This document shows, piece by piece, positions 28,417 to 36,307 of a stretch of DNA of 64,000 bases. A program made the translations under genes and the position numbers. The notes below the pieces were generated by a model. It was not told the origin of the DNA. It saw only the letters and a list, made by a program, of their open reading frames with translations, and searched no databases. The DNA is from Stenotrophomonas maltophilia (GTDB lineage: Bacteria; Pseudomonadota; Gammaproteobacteria; Xanthomonadales; Xanthomonadaceae), in contig FOZF01000002.1 in assembly GCA_900113425.1 (NCBI GenBank), positions 513,027 through 577,026 on the forward strand, given 5' to 3'. Positions within the stretch are counted from its first letter, which is position 1. Every line of letters starts with the position of its first letter.

Positions 28417-29540
28417 GCGCGGTGCTGGACCTGGCCAGCGAGCTGATCGCACGGCCATCGGTCACGCCGGACGATGCCGGCTGCCAGGCGCTGCTTGCGG
28501 CGCGGCTGCAGCGTGCAGGGTTCGACTGCGAGCACCTGCGCCTGGGCGACGTCGACAACCTGTGGGCGACCCATGGCAGCGGTGCGCCGGTGCTGGTCCT
28601 GCTGGGCCACACCGACGTGGTGCCACCGGGACCGCGCGAGGCCTGGCAGAGCGATCCGTTCGTCCCGCAGATCCGCGATGGCGTGCTGTACGGCCGTGGC
28701 GCGGCCGACATGAAGGGCAGCGTAGCCGCGTTCGTGATCGCGGCCGAGCAGTTCGCCGCAGCCCACCCGCATCATGCCGGAACGCTGGCGGTGCTGCTGA
28801 CCAGCGACGAGGAGGGCGATGCGATCGACGGCGTGCGCCATGTCGCGCGCCTGTTCGCGGAGCGGGGCCAGCGCATCGACTGGTGCATCACCGGCGAACC
28901 CTCGTCGACCGCAACGCTGGGCGATCTGCTCCGCGTCGGCCGCCGCGGCAGCCTGTCGGCGAAGCTGCGCGTGCAGGGCGTGCAGGGCCATGTGGCCTAC
29001 CCGGAGAAGGCGCGCAATCCGATCCACCAGGCGGCGCCGGCGTTGGCCGAACTGAGTGCGCGGCGCTGGGACGAGGGTTACGAGAGCTTTCCGCCAACCA
29101 GCCTGCAGATCTCCAACATCCATGCCGGCACCGGTGCCAACAACGTGATTCCGGGCGAGCTGGAGGTGGATTTCAACATCCGCTACAACCCGCATTGGGA
29201 TGCGCCGAAGCTGGAAGCGGAGATCACCGCACTGCTGGACCGGCACGGCCTGCAGTACACGCTGAAGTGGCACCGCAGCGGCGAGCCGTTCTACACGCCC
29301 GAAGGCACGCTGCGTGCTGCCGCGCGCACCGTGCTGGCCGACCACATCGGCCGTGCGCCGGAAGAAAGTACCGGTGGCGGAACGTCCGACGCCCGCTTCA
29401 TCGCGCCCTTGGGCGCGCAGTGCATCGAAGTGGGACCGGTCAACGCCAGCATTCACCAGGTGGATGAGAACGTCCGCGTGGATGAGCTGGAGGCCCTGCC
29501 GGGCCTGTACCTGCGTCTGGTCGAGCGCCTGCTGGTGTGA
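28413..29540 (+). CDS. dapE: Succinyl-diaminopimelate desuccinylase
   Basis: Predicted 375-residue M20-family zinc hydrolase that releases succinate from N-succinyl-LL-diaminopimelate, giving the lysine and peptidoglycan precursor. Metal-site motifs are [20 protein letters not shown] and [11 protein letters not shown] (catalytic Glu), with [12 protein letters not shown] and NASIHQVDE near the end. The GTG start at 28413 overlaps the previous stop by 4 nt and gives exactly the family length. The transcript probably ends in the SMAG pair just downstream. Confidence 0.97.
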   Translation: MSAVLDLASELIARPSVTPDDAGCQALLAARLQRAGFDCEHLRLGDVDNLWATHGSGAPVLVLLGHTDVVPPGPREAWQSDPFVPQIRDGVLYGRGAADMKGSVAAFVIAAEQFAAAHPHHAGTLAVLLTSDEEGDAIDGVRHVARLFAERGQRIDWCITGEPSSTATLGDLLRVGRRGSLSAKLRVQGVQGHVAYPEKARNPIHQAAPALAELSARRWDEGYESFPPTSLQISNIHAGTGANNVIPGELEVDFNIRYNPHWDAPKLEAEITALLDRHGLQYTLKWHRSGEPFYTPEGTLRAAARTVLADHIGRAPEESTGGGTSDARFIAPLGAQCIEVGPVNASIHQVDENVRVDELEALPGLYLRLVERLLV

Positions 29541-29548
29541 CGCACGAC

Positions 29549-29605
29549 GCCGGGCATGGCCCGGCGCCGCCCTTGGCCGACGGTAGCGCCGGGCCATGCC
29601 CGGCG
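29549..29605. repeat. SMAG/REP-like inverted pair after dapE
   Basis: A palindrome GCCGGGCATGGCCCGGC (29549-29565) faces a GTAG-bearing copy (29582-29605) in opposite orientation, so the pair can fold into one long hairpin. It begins 8 bp after the dapE stop and lies before the asnB leader promoter, a position suited to ending or protecting the dapE mRNA. Confidence 0.85.
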
Positions 29606-29634
29606 TAGGACGCACGTGGTTGCCAACGCAACTG

Positions 29635-29663
29635 TTGCGCGGCCCCGGAAACCGGGTTAGGGT
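29635..29663 (+). promoter_or_regulatory. Putative promoter of the asnB leader
   Basis: TTGCGC (29635-29640) and TAGGGT (29658-29663) are spaced by 17 bp. With the usual 6-7 nt to +1, transcription would begin about 29669-29671, at or next to the ATG of the Asn-rich leader ORF (29670). The match is moderate and rests mainly on spacing and position. Confidence 0.45.
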
Positions 29664-29669
29664 CGGGTC

Positions 29670-29768
29670 ATGTCGATCCGCCTGGCCACCGCCGTCAACA
29701 ACAACCGCAATAATCTGCGCGCGAACAATCGTGCGCGGCCGATGCGGGACTGCGCCCTGGGTAGATAG
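29670..29768 (+). CDS. Asn-rich leader peptide of asnB
   Basis: A 32-codon ORF, too short for routine gene calls. It encodes MSIRLATAV then NNNRNNLRANN, then 12 more residues and a TAG stop at 29766-29768. Seven of 32 codons are Asn (codons 10-12, 14-15 and 19-20: AAC AAC AAC, AAT AAT, AAC AAT). It lies directly upstream of the asparagine synthetase gene and is followed by alternative hairpins. By analogy with the leader peptides of the trp, his, leu, ilv and thr operons, ribosome stalling at these codons when charged tRNA-Asn is scarce would report asparagine supply. It is expected to act in cis and be dispensable as a peptide. Confidence 0.82.
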   Translation: MSIRLATAVNNNRNNLRANNRARPMRDCALGR

Positions 29769-29824
29769 ACAGCAACACTCGCCCGGATACCAGAAAACCC
29801 GCATCGGCCGATGCGGGTTTTTTT
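29736..29824 (+). promoter_or_regulatory. Putative asparagine-responsive transcription attenuator of asnB (antiterminator/terminator)
   Basis: Terminator: a perfect 12-bp stem, AAAACCCGCATC (29794-29805) with GATGCGGGTTTT (29810-29821), loop GGCC, then T through 29824. Antiterminator: CGGCCGATGCGGG at 29736-29748, inside the leader ORF after its Asn codons, is the exact complement of CCCGCATCGGCCG (29798-29810). This 13-bp pairing would destroy the terminator. A competing segment in codons 3-6 (CCGC at 29678-29681 and GGCC at 29684-29687) can pair with 29737-29747. A ribosome stalled at the Asn codons covers that segment and frees the antiterminator; with ample Asn the terminator forms. asnB begins 85 nt later. 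Confidence 0.8.
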
Positions 29825-29908
29825 GTGCCCGGGCGCAGCGCTACCCGGGCCTGGATGGCCGGTCGAACACCTTGCCCCTCGTAGAACCGACAACAGGAGT
29901 TCCCCCCC

Positions 29909-31600
29909 ATGTGTTCGATCTTCGCAATCTTCGGCCTGCAGGCCGGTGATGATCTTCCCGCCCTGCGCCGGCATGCGTTGGAGCTGTCGCAGCGGCAGCG
30001 CCATCGTGGCCCGGACTGGAGCGGCGTCTACCTTGATGACGGTGCGCTGCTGGTGCACGAGCGCCTGGCCATCGTCGATCCGGCGGGTGGCTCGCAGCCG
30101 CTGTTGTCGGCGGACGGCCAGCTGGCGCTGGCGGTCAACGGCGAAATCTACAACCATCAGCTGCTCAAGGCCGCGCTGGCCCACCCCTACGACTTCCAGA
30201 CCGGCTCGGACTGCGAGGTGATCAACGCGCTGTACCGGCAGGGAGGCTCGCCGTCGCGCTGGCTGGAACAGCTCAACGGCATCTTCGCCTTCGCGCTGTG
30301 GGACCGCGATGCCGGTCGCGTACTGGTGGCGCGCGATCCGGTCGGCGTGGTGCCGCTGTATTGGGGGCACGACGCGCAGGGGCGCCTGCGCGTGGCCTCG
30401 GAGATGAAAGCGCTGGTGGATACCTGTGCCGACGTTGCCCAGTTCCCGCCGGGTCATTACTACGACAGTGCCAGTGGCGAACTGGTGCGCTACTACCAGC
30501 AGCCCTGGCGCGAGTACGCGGACGTCGAAGGACGCCAGGCCGACCTGGCCGAACTGCGCGAAGCATTCGAGCATGCCGTGGAGCGTCAGCTCATGAGCGA
30601 CGTGCCCTACGGCGTACTGCTTTCGGGTGGTCTGGATTCTTCGCTGGTGGCCGCCGTCGCCGCCCGCTATGCTCGCCGCCGCATCGAGGATGGTGGCCAG
30701 AGCGAAGCCTGGTGGCCGCGCCTGCACTCCTTCGCGATCGGCCTGCAGGGCTCGCCCGACCTGGCTGCCGCGGCGGTGGCGGCGGAGGCACTGGGTACCG
30801 TCCACCACGGCTTCGAATACACCTTCGAGGAAGGCCTCGACGTGCTCCCCGAGGTGATCCGCCATATCGAAACCTACGATGTCACCACCATCCGCGCGTC
30901 CACGCCGATGTTCCTGCTGGCCCGACGGATCAAGGCGATGGGGGTGAAGATGGTGTTGTCCGGCGAAGGCAGCGACGAGATCTTCGGCGGCTACCTGTAC
31001 TTCCACAAGGCACCGGACGCGCGCGAATTCCACCAGGAGCTGGTGCGCAAGCTCGACGCCCTGCACAACTACGACTGCCTGCGTGCCAACAAGTCGATGA
31101 TGGCCTGGGGCGTGGAGCCTCGCGTGCCGTTCCTGGACCGCGACTTCCTCGATGTCGCGATGCGCATCGACGCCGCGCACAAGATGGTCGGCAGCGGCTT
31201 CGGCGGTCGCCGTATCGAGAAGGCGGTGTTGCGTGAAGCGTTCGATGGCTACCTGCCGGACAGCATCCTGTGGCGCCAGAAGGAGCAGTTCAGCGATGGC
31301 GTCGGCTACGGCTGGATCGACGGATTGAAGGCGCACGCCGAGGCGCAGGTCAGCGACCGGGTACTGGCCGCCGCCGACAAGCGCTTCCCGCACAACCCGC
31401 CGCAGACCAAGGAGGCGTACTACTATCGCCACCTGTTCGAGCAGTTCTTCCCGAGCCGGGCCGCGGCCGAAACGGTCCCGGGTGGAAAATCGATCGCCTG
31501 TTCCTCGCCGGCCGCGATTGCCTGGGACGCGAGTTTCGCTGCCGCGGCCGACCCGTCGGGCCGGGCGATCGCCGGGGTACACGAGCAGGCCCTGGCGTGA
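29909..31600 (+). CDS. asnB: Asparagine synthase (glutamine-hydrolysing)
   Basis: Predicted 563-residue AsnB, making asparagine from aspartate, ATP and glutamine. Cys2 is the glutaminase nucleophile (MCSIFAIFG), with the N-terminal Ntn domain containing RHRGPDWSGVY and VNGEIYNH. The synthetase domain has the pyrophosphate loop VLLSGGLDSSLVAA near residue 240 and LSGEGSDEIFGGYLYFHK near 350. Length is close to E. coli AsnB (554). CAGGAG at 29894-29899 is the ribosome-binding site. Expression is probably controlled by the upstream attenuator; no second promoter is obvious in the 84 nt between terminator and ATG. Confidence 0.97.
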   Translation: MCSIFAIFGLQAGDDLPALRRHALELSQRQRHRGPDWSGVYLDDGALLVHERLAIVDPAGGSQPLLSADGQLALAVNGEIYNHQLLKAALAHPYDFQTGSDCEVINALYRQGGSPSRWLEQLNGIFAFALWDRDAGRVLVARDPVGVVPLYWGHDAQGRLRVASEMKALVDTCADVAQFPPGHYYDSASGELVRYYQQPWREYADVEGRQADLAELREAFEHAVERQLMSDVPYGVLLSGGLDSSLVAAVAARYARRRIEDGGQSEAWWPRLHSFAIGLQGSPDLAAAAVAAEALGTVHHGFEYTFEEGLDVLPEVIRHIETYDVTTIRASTPMFLLARRIKAMGVKMVLSGEGSDEIFGGYLYFHKAPDAREFHQELVRKLDALHNYDCLRANKSMMAWGVEPRVPFLDRDFLDVAMRIDAAHKMVGSGFGGRRIEKAVLREAFDGYLPDSILWRQKEQFSDGVGYGWIDGLKAHAEAQVSDRVLAAADKRFPHNPPQTKEAYYYRHLFEQFFPSRAAAETVPGGKSIACSSPAAIAWDASFAAAADPSGRAIAGVHEQALA

Positions 31601-31688
31601 CCGGCAGGGCCCGGCCACGCCCGGCGGGCGCGCAGCGTCGGCGCAGGCAAGGACGTATCATCGCCCCCCTGCACATTGGGGAATGTTC

Positions 31689-33071
31689 ATGGACGTACAG
31701 AGCGAGGGCCGGGCGCCGCCGATGAAGTGGGGGTGGCGCTACGTGGCCTGGGCCGGGCTGCCGTTGCTGGCCGGCCTGCTGCTGGCGCGGTATGCCGGTC
31801 CGGCGGCGCCCGGGGCGGTCGCACGCGCCACGGTTGCCGACGAAGGCAGCTGGGCCCAGCATCTGTCATCGCCGCTGGGCTTGTTCCTGCTGCAGCTGCT
31901 GGTACTGCTGCTGGTGGCCAAGGGCGCGGGAGCGCTGCTCAAGCGCTTCGGCCAGCCGGCCGTGATCGGCGAAATGGCGGCAGGACTGATGATGGGCCCG
32001 CTGGTGCTGGGCAGCCTGTTGCCACAGTTGCATGGCGCGCTGTTCCCGGCGGTGTCGCTGGCGCCGTTGGGCCTGCTCAGCCAGCTGGGTGTGCTGATGT
32101 TCCTGCTGGTGGCCGGTGCCGAACTCGACCTGGCCGCACTGCGCGGACGACGGCGGTTCGCGTTCACCGTTAGCCATGCCGGTATCGCCGTGCCGTTCGT
32201 GCTGGGCGTGGCCCTGGCGATCTGGCTGTACCCGCAGCACGGTCCGCAGGGCGTGGGCTTCACGTCCTTCGCGCTGTTCGTCGGGATATCGATGAGCATC
32301 ACGGCATTCCCCGTGCTGCTGCGGATCCTCGCCGATCGCGGCATCACCCATACCCCGCTGGGACAGACCGCCATCGCCTGCGCGGCACTCGGCGACGCCA
32401 CGGCCTGGTGCCTGCTGGCGCTGATCGTGGCGGCTGCACAGGCCGGTGGCTGGCTGCCGGCAAGCCTCAACCTGCTGGGCGTGGTGGCCTTCGTGGCGCT
32501 GATGCTTGGCCTGGTGAGACCGTGGTTTGCCCGCCAGCAGGTGGTGGCAGGGCGCGAAGGACGGTGGTTGCTGGGCATCCTGCTGCTGTCGCTGGCCAGT
32601 GCGCTGGTGACCGAGATGCTGGGCATCCACGCCTTGTTCGGTGCATTCGCCGCGGGCGTGGCGGTGTCATCCAATGCGCCGCTGCGTGCGCTGCTGATGG
32701 CCCGCGTCGAGCCGTTCGCGGTGACCCTGCTGCTGCCCCTGTTCTTCGCCATGACCGGTCTGCGCATACGCGCCGACGCACTGCACGCCGGCGACATCGT
32801 GCTGTGCCTGGTGGTGATCGCGGTGGCTACGGCCGGCAAGCTGCTGGGCACATTCAGCGCCGCCCGCAGCACCGGCCTGCCGGCCCGCGAGGCATGGCGG
32901 CTGGGAGCGCTGATGAACACGCGCGGCCTGATGGAACTGATCGTGCTCAACCTGGGCTATGAACTGGGCCTGCTCGGGGATCGCCTGTTCGCGGTACTGG
33001 TGATCATGGCGCTGGTGACCACTGCGATGACCGGGCCGTTGTTGAACCTGATCGAGCGCCGCCGCACCTGA
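31689..33071 (+). CDS. Cation:proton antiporter, CPA2 (Kef-like) family
   Basis: Predicted 460-residue inner-membrane protein with about 12-13 hydrophobic segments. The Na+/H+ exchanger domain shows FGQPAVIGEMAAGLMMGP, ELDLAALRG, SITAFPVLLRILADR and MNTRGLMELIVLNLGYE, all typical of CPA2 antiporters. No C-terminal TrkA-N/RCK domain is present, so it is the short, KefB-less form. Ion specificity (K+ or Na+) cannot be read from sequence. The start at 31689 has GGGGA about 7 nt upstream; an ATG two codons earlier (31683) is also possible. Confidence 0.88.
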   Translation: MDVQSEGRAPPMKWGWRYVAWAGLPLLAGLLLARYAGPAAPGAVARATVADEGSWAQHLSSPLGLFLLQLLVLLLVAKGAGALLKRFGQPAVIGEMAAGLMMGPLVLGSLLPQLHGALFPAVSLAPLGLLSQLGVLMFLLVAGAELDLAALRGRRRFAFTVSHAGIAVPFVLGVALAIWLYPQHGPQGVGFTSFALFVGISMSITAFPVLLRILADRGITHTPLGQTAIACAALGDATAWCLLALIVAAAQAGGWLPASLNLLGVVAFVALMLGLVRPWFARQQVVAGREGRWLLGILLLSLASALVTEMLGIHALFGAFAAGVAVSSNAPLRALLMARVEPFAVTLLLPLFFAMTGLRIRADALHAGDIVLCLVVIAVATAGKLLGTFSAARSTGLPAREAWRLGALMNTRGLMELIVLNLGYELGLLGDRLFAVLVIMALVTTAMTGPLLNLIERRRT

Positions 33072-33074
33072 GCC

Positions 33075-33149
33075 GGTAGCGCCGGGCCATGCCGGCGGCT
33101 TTGCTGCTCGTCCGCGCTGCGGGCTCGTCGGGCATGGCCCGGCGCTACC
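33075..33149. repeat. SMAG/REP-like inverted pair between convergent genes
   Basis: GGTAGCGCCGGGCCATGCC (from 33075) and the opposite-facing TCGGGCATGGCCCGGCGCTACC (33128-33149) flank a 28-nt spacer. They fill the whole gap between the convergent antiporter and penicillin-acylase genes and could fold as a bidirectional 3' element. Confidence 0.85.
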
Positions 33150-33152
33150 CCT

Positions 33153-35480
33153 CTATCTCGCCGGCACCAGCGTCATCACGTGCTGGGCCTTGCCCGGCAG
33201 GAACGGCGAGGGACGGCCATGCACCCAGTCTTCGTGCCCCGCGCCCCAGTAGGGGGACAGCGGATGACCACTCTGGCCACCGGGCATGTGCACGATGCCG
33301 TCGGCTTCGTGACCGGGGGAGACCACCATCCGCTGCGAAGCACCGAAATCCGGGGCCTGCACCCGTGGCATGTCGCGGTCGCCGGGCAACGGCTCGGCCG
33401 GCATGCACAACGCGCGGCGTGCGAAGGCGGGCAGGGCGCGACTGACCGGGTGGCAGATCGACGCGGTGTTGCGCTCTCCCCAGCGGCGCTGGGCCAGCGG
33501 TCCCTGGCTGGCAAGATCTGCTTCCAGCTCACGTGCGGCCTTCGCCAGCAACGCATCCCAGCTGTCGATACCGGGTGGCAGCAGATGTGCCGGGCGCTGT
33601 TCCAGCATCGGCCAGACCACGCCTTCCAGCTCGGGCAGCCGCGGCGGCAGGTAGTCGGCGCCCAGCTGCGCGCGGGCAGGCGCGAGCAGCGCGCCTTCGA
33701 CCGCATCGAGCACCTTGCCACGGAAGCCGCGGGTGATGCGATAGCTCACCGAGTCCACCGATGCCCGTCCTTCCCAGTGCGCATTGGCTTCATGCAGGCG
33801 CCGCAGTGCAGGGTCGCTGCTGTGTGCGGTGATCTGCTGCAGCAGCGCCCACCAGCGTTGCAGCATTACCGCGCGGTCATCGAGCTGGATCGCCAGCAGG
33901 TCGTGCTCATCGAAACGCTCCTGGACCGCCAGCAGGTCGCGGATCTGCCGCGCGCGGGCGCCAAGGTCGTAGCCGCCATTGCCGGCCACTGCCAGGGCGG
34001 CGCCGTCCAGCACGCGGCCGTTGGCGGTCCACAGACGGTGGTCGGCGGGATCGATCAATGCGGGAGCAGCGTCGCTGCGCAGCGACCAGGGCGCGCAGGC
34101 GTCATTGCGGGCTGGCGCGTAGCCGGCTGCTGCACATCCGGGGCCACGGTCCGGGCGGGCACCGATCAGGCGCCAGGCGATGCGCCCGCTGCGGTCGCCG
34201 ATCACCAGGTTCTGTGCAGGAATGCCGGCGTGGTCGGCCACGCGCAGGGCCTGGTCCAGGTCGCCCGCGCGGGCCATGTCGGCGAAATCCAGGCGCACCG
34301 CGCCGGGCAGATGTGCGACCCAGCGCAGTGCGTCGCCGCTGCCATCGGCGTGGGTATGCAGGATCGGCCCCCAGGCGGTCTCGCGCACCGGGAATACCAC
34401 GTCATCCTGGCCGGCCACGGCGATGCGCTCTTCATGCACCGTCACCGGGGCAGTGGCCGGTTCGTTGCGGAAATCGGCGGTGTCGATGTAGCTGTTGGTG
34501 AACCCCCAGGCGACATGCCCGTTGCTGCCGACGATGACGGCCGGCAGACCGGGCAGCGAGAAGCCGCTGATGTCGACCTGGCCACCGGCCGCCTGCGGAT
34601 CGGGATAGCGCAGGCGCACGCGGAACCAGAGGCCGGGTGCACGCAGGCCCAGGTGCATGTCGTCGGCAACGATGGCACGGCCATCGGCAGTGAGTGCGCC
34701 GGCCACGGCGAAGTTGTTGCTGCCCACTGCGCCGGTCTCCACCGGCACGGGGGCGGGCGAGGCGGCCAGCATGCGCAGATCCAGTTGCCCTGCATCGGGC
34801 AGCAGGGCATTGCCGCGCGCCTCGCCGAACAGCGGCGCATCCCATTCGCTGCCCTGATGCGCGATCAGCGCATGCAGCGCCGGTGGCACCACCGCCTGGA
34901 TGCGGCTGAGCGCCAATTCGGTCCGGTTGCCCGGATCCTGCAGGTCGGCATACATGGCCAGCCCGGCCAGCACGCTGTCGCTGGCGGTCCATGACTGCGG
35001 CGCCTGCCGCAGCAGCAGATAGGCCCACGGGCGCACGGAGAGATCGGCAAGGCCCTGGTTGACCCCATCGACATACGCGTTCACCGCCGCGGCGTTGCTG
35101 CCAAGGGCGGCCTCCAGATGGGCTTCGGTCCGCGCGCGCAGGCGATGAACCCGCATGCGCTTGTCCACCTCGATGGCCTTCGGGCCGAACAGCGCAGCCA
35201 GTTCGCCGGCCGCACTGCGCCGCATCAGGTCCATCTCGAAGTAGCGCTCCTGCGCGTGGACACGGCCGAGCGCACGCATGGCGTCGGCCTGGCTGCCCGC
35301 GGTGATGGTGACCACGCCCAGGGCGTCGCGCTCGACAGTGACCGCTGCGCTGAGGCCGGGCAGGGCATGTTCACCTTCCAGATCGGCCAGGCTGCCGCGC
35401 AGCAGCAGCCACGCTGCCAGGGCCGCCACCAGCAGGATGGCGATCAGCACGCCGAGTAGCCAACGCCATGTACGTCGCAT
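33153..35480 (-). CDS. Penicillin acylase-family N-terminal nucleophile amidase
   Basis: Predicted 775-residue precursor of the penicillin G acylase/acyl-homoserine-lactone acylase family. An N-terminal hydrophobic segment (residues about 8-27) targets it to the periplasm or anchors it. The small-subunit region (GSQADAMRALGRVHAQERYFEMDLMRR) precedes the autocleavage site, where GAVGSNNFAVAG gives Ser254 as the probable new N-terminal nucleophile. The large subunit has the expected NGHVAWGFTNSYIDTADF. Amide substrates could be AHLs, beta-lactam side chains or peptides; sequence alone does not decide. Confidence 0.88.
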   Translation of the reverse strand: MRRTWRWLLGVLIAILLVAALAAWLLLRGSLADLEGEHALPGLSAAVTVERDALGVVTITAGSQADAMRALGRVHAQERYFEMDLMRRSAAGELAALFGPKAIEVDKRMRVHRLRARTEAHLEAALGSNAAAVNAYVDGVNQGLADLSVRPWAYLLLRQAPQSWTASDSVLAGLAMYADLQDPGNRTELALSRIQAVVPPALHALIAHQGSEWDAPLFGEARGNALLPDAGQLDLRMLAASPAPVPVETGAVGSNNFAVAGALTADGRAIVADDMHLGLRAPGLWFRVRLRYPDPQAAGGQVDISGFSLPGLPAVIVGSNGHVAWGFTNSYIDTADFRNEPATAPVTVHEERIAVAGQDDVVFPVRETAWGPILHTHADGSGDALRWVAHLPGAVRLDFADMARAGDLDQALRVADHAGIPAQNLVIGDRSGRIAWRLIGARPDRGPGCAAAGYAPARNDACAPWSLRSDAAPALIDPADHRLWTANGRVLDGAALAVAGNGGYDLGARARQIRDLLAVQERFDEHDLLAIQLDDRAVMLQRWWALLQQITAHSSDPALRRLHEANAHWEGRASVDSVSYRITRGFRGKVLDAVEGALLAPARAQLGADYLPPRLPELEGVVWPMLEQRPAHLLPPGIDSWDALLAKAARELEADLASQGPLAQRRWGERNTASICHPVSRALPAFARRALCMPAEPLPGDRDMPRVQAPDFGASQRMVVSPGHEADGIVHMPGGQSGHPLSPYWGAGHEDWVHGRPSPFLPGKAQHVMTLVPAR

Positions 35481-35603
35481 TGCAGGTCCTTTCCGAACGC
35501 CGGGGCCGATTGTAGCCGCAGGCGCAACTGCGACTGATTCCGATTAGATCACCGTATCCTGAAATGGGGCACCCTATGCCGCATCGATTCACAGGAGCCC
35601 CCC

Positions 35604-36092
35604 ATGAAAGGCAACCCGGACGTCATCGCCTGCCTGAAGGAACTGCTGCGCGGCGAGCTTGCCGCGCGCGACCAGTACTTCATCCACTCCCGCCGCTACG
35701 AGGACCAGGGCCTGTTCGCGCTGTACGAGCGCCTGAACCACGAGATGGAGGAAGAGACCCAGCATGCCGACGCGCTGCTGCGCCGCATCCTGTTCCTTGG
35801 CGGTGATCCTGACATGCGCCCGCACCTGACCGAGCCGGGTACGACGGTGGTTGAGATGCTGCAGAAGGATCTGGACACCGAGTACGCCGTGCGCAACAAC
35901 CTCGCCGCCGGCATGAAGCTGTGCGAAGAGAAGGGCGACTACGTGAGCCGCGACATCCTGCTGGCGCAGCTGAAGGACACCGAAGAGGACCACGCGTGGT
36001 GGCTGGAGCAGCAGCTGGGCCTGATCAAGCGCATCGGCCTGGAGCTGTACCAGCTGAGCAAGATCGACGGCAGCGGCGCCCCGGCGCACTGA
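35604..36092 (+). CDS. Bacterioferritin-like ferritin lacking the haem-ligand Met
   Basis: Predicted 162-residue four-helix ferritin, forming an iron-storage shell. The ferroxidase residues fit the bacterioferritin pattern: Glu18 ([11 protein letters not shown]), Glu51 and His54 ([15 protein letters not shown]), and later Glu and His in TEYAVRNN and TEEDHAWW. The residue equivalent to haem-ligand Met52 of E. coli Bfr is Thr, so haem binding at the subunit interface is unlikely. It is closest in pattern to the P. aeruginosa protein first called BfrA and later FtnA. Ribosome-binding site AGGAG lies before the ATG. Confidence 0.93.
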   Translation: MKGNPDVIACLKELLRGELAARDQYFIHSRRYEDQGLFALYERLNHEMEEETQHADALLRRILFLGGDPDMRPHLTEPGTTVVEMLQKDLDTEYAVRNNLAAGMKLCEEKGDYVSRDILLAQLKDTEEDHAWWLEQQLGLIKRIGLELYQLSKIDGSGAPAH

Positions 36093-36174
36093 GCCTGTAT
36101 CGTCGCCCGCCAGCACCGGAGCACCGCTCGCCAGCCTTCGCCCGCCAGCCGCTCCACCGCCCGCCAGCCGACAA

Positions 36175-36206
36175 CGAAAAAGCCGGGGAATGCCCCGGCT
36201 TTTTCG
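36175..36206 (+). terminator. Bidirectional intrinsic terminator after the ferritin gene
   Basis: A perfect 14-bp stem, CGAAAAAGCCGGGG (36175-36188) with CCCCGGCTTTTTCG (36193-36206), has loop AATG; the T/A tracts lie inside the stem. It can end the ferritin transcript and, on the other strand, transcripts running toward it. Between it and the ferritin stop are four imperfect copies of CGCCCGCCAGC (36104, 36127, 36139 and 36158). Confidence 0.93.
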
Positions 36207-36225
36207 TCTCTGGTGCTGCGTTTCC

Positions 36226-36250
36226 GGTAGCGCCGGGCCATGCCTGGCGG
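36226..36250. repeat. Single SMAG/REP-like element near the parC 3' end
   Basis: GGTAGCGCCGGGCCATGCCTGGCGG, one GTAG-bearing palindrome with a single C-to-T change in the 3' arm, sits between the ferritin terminator and the parC stop. Confidence 0.8.
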
Positions 36251-36307
36251 GCAGAGCGGGTCGACCGGGGCCGATGCAGCCCGAAGCGGGAGCCCGACCC
36301 CGCTACG

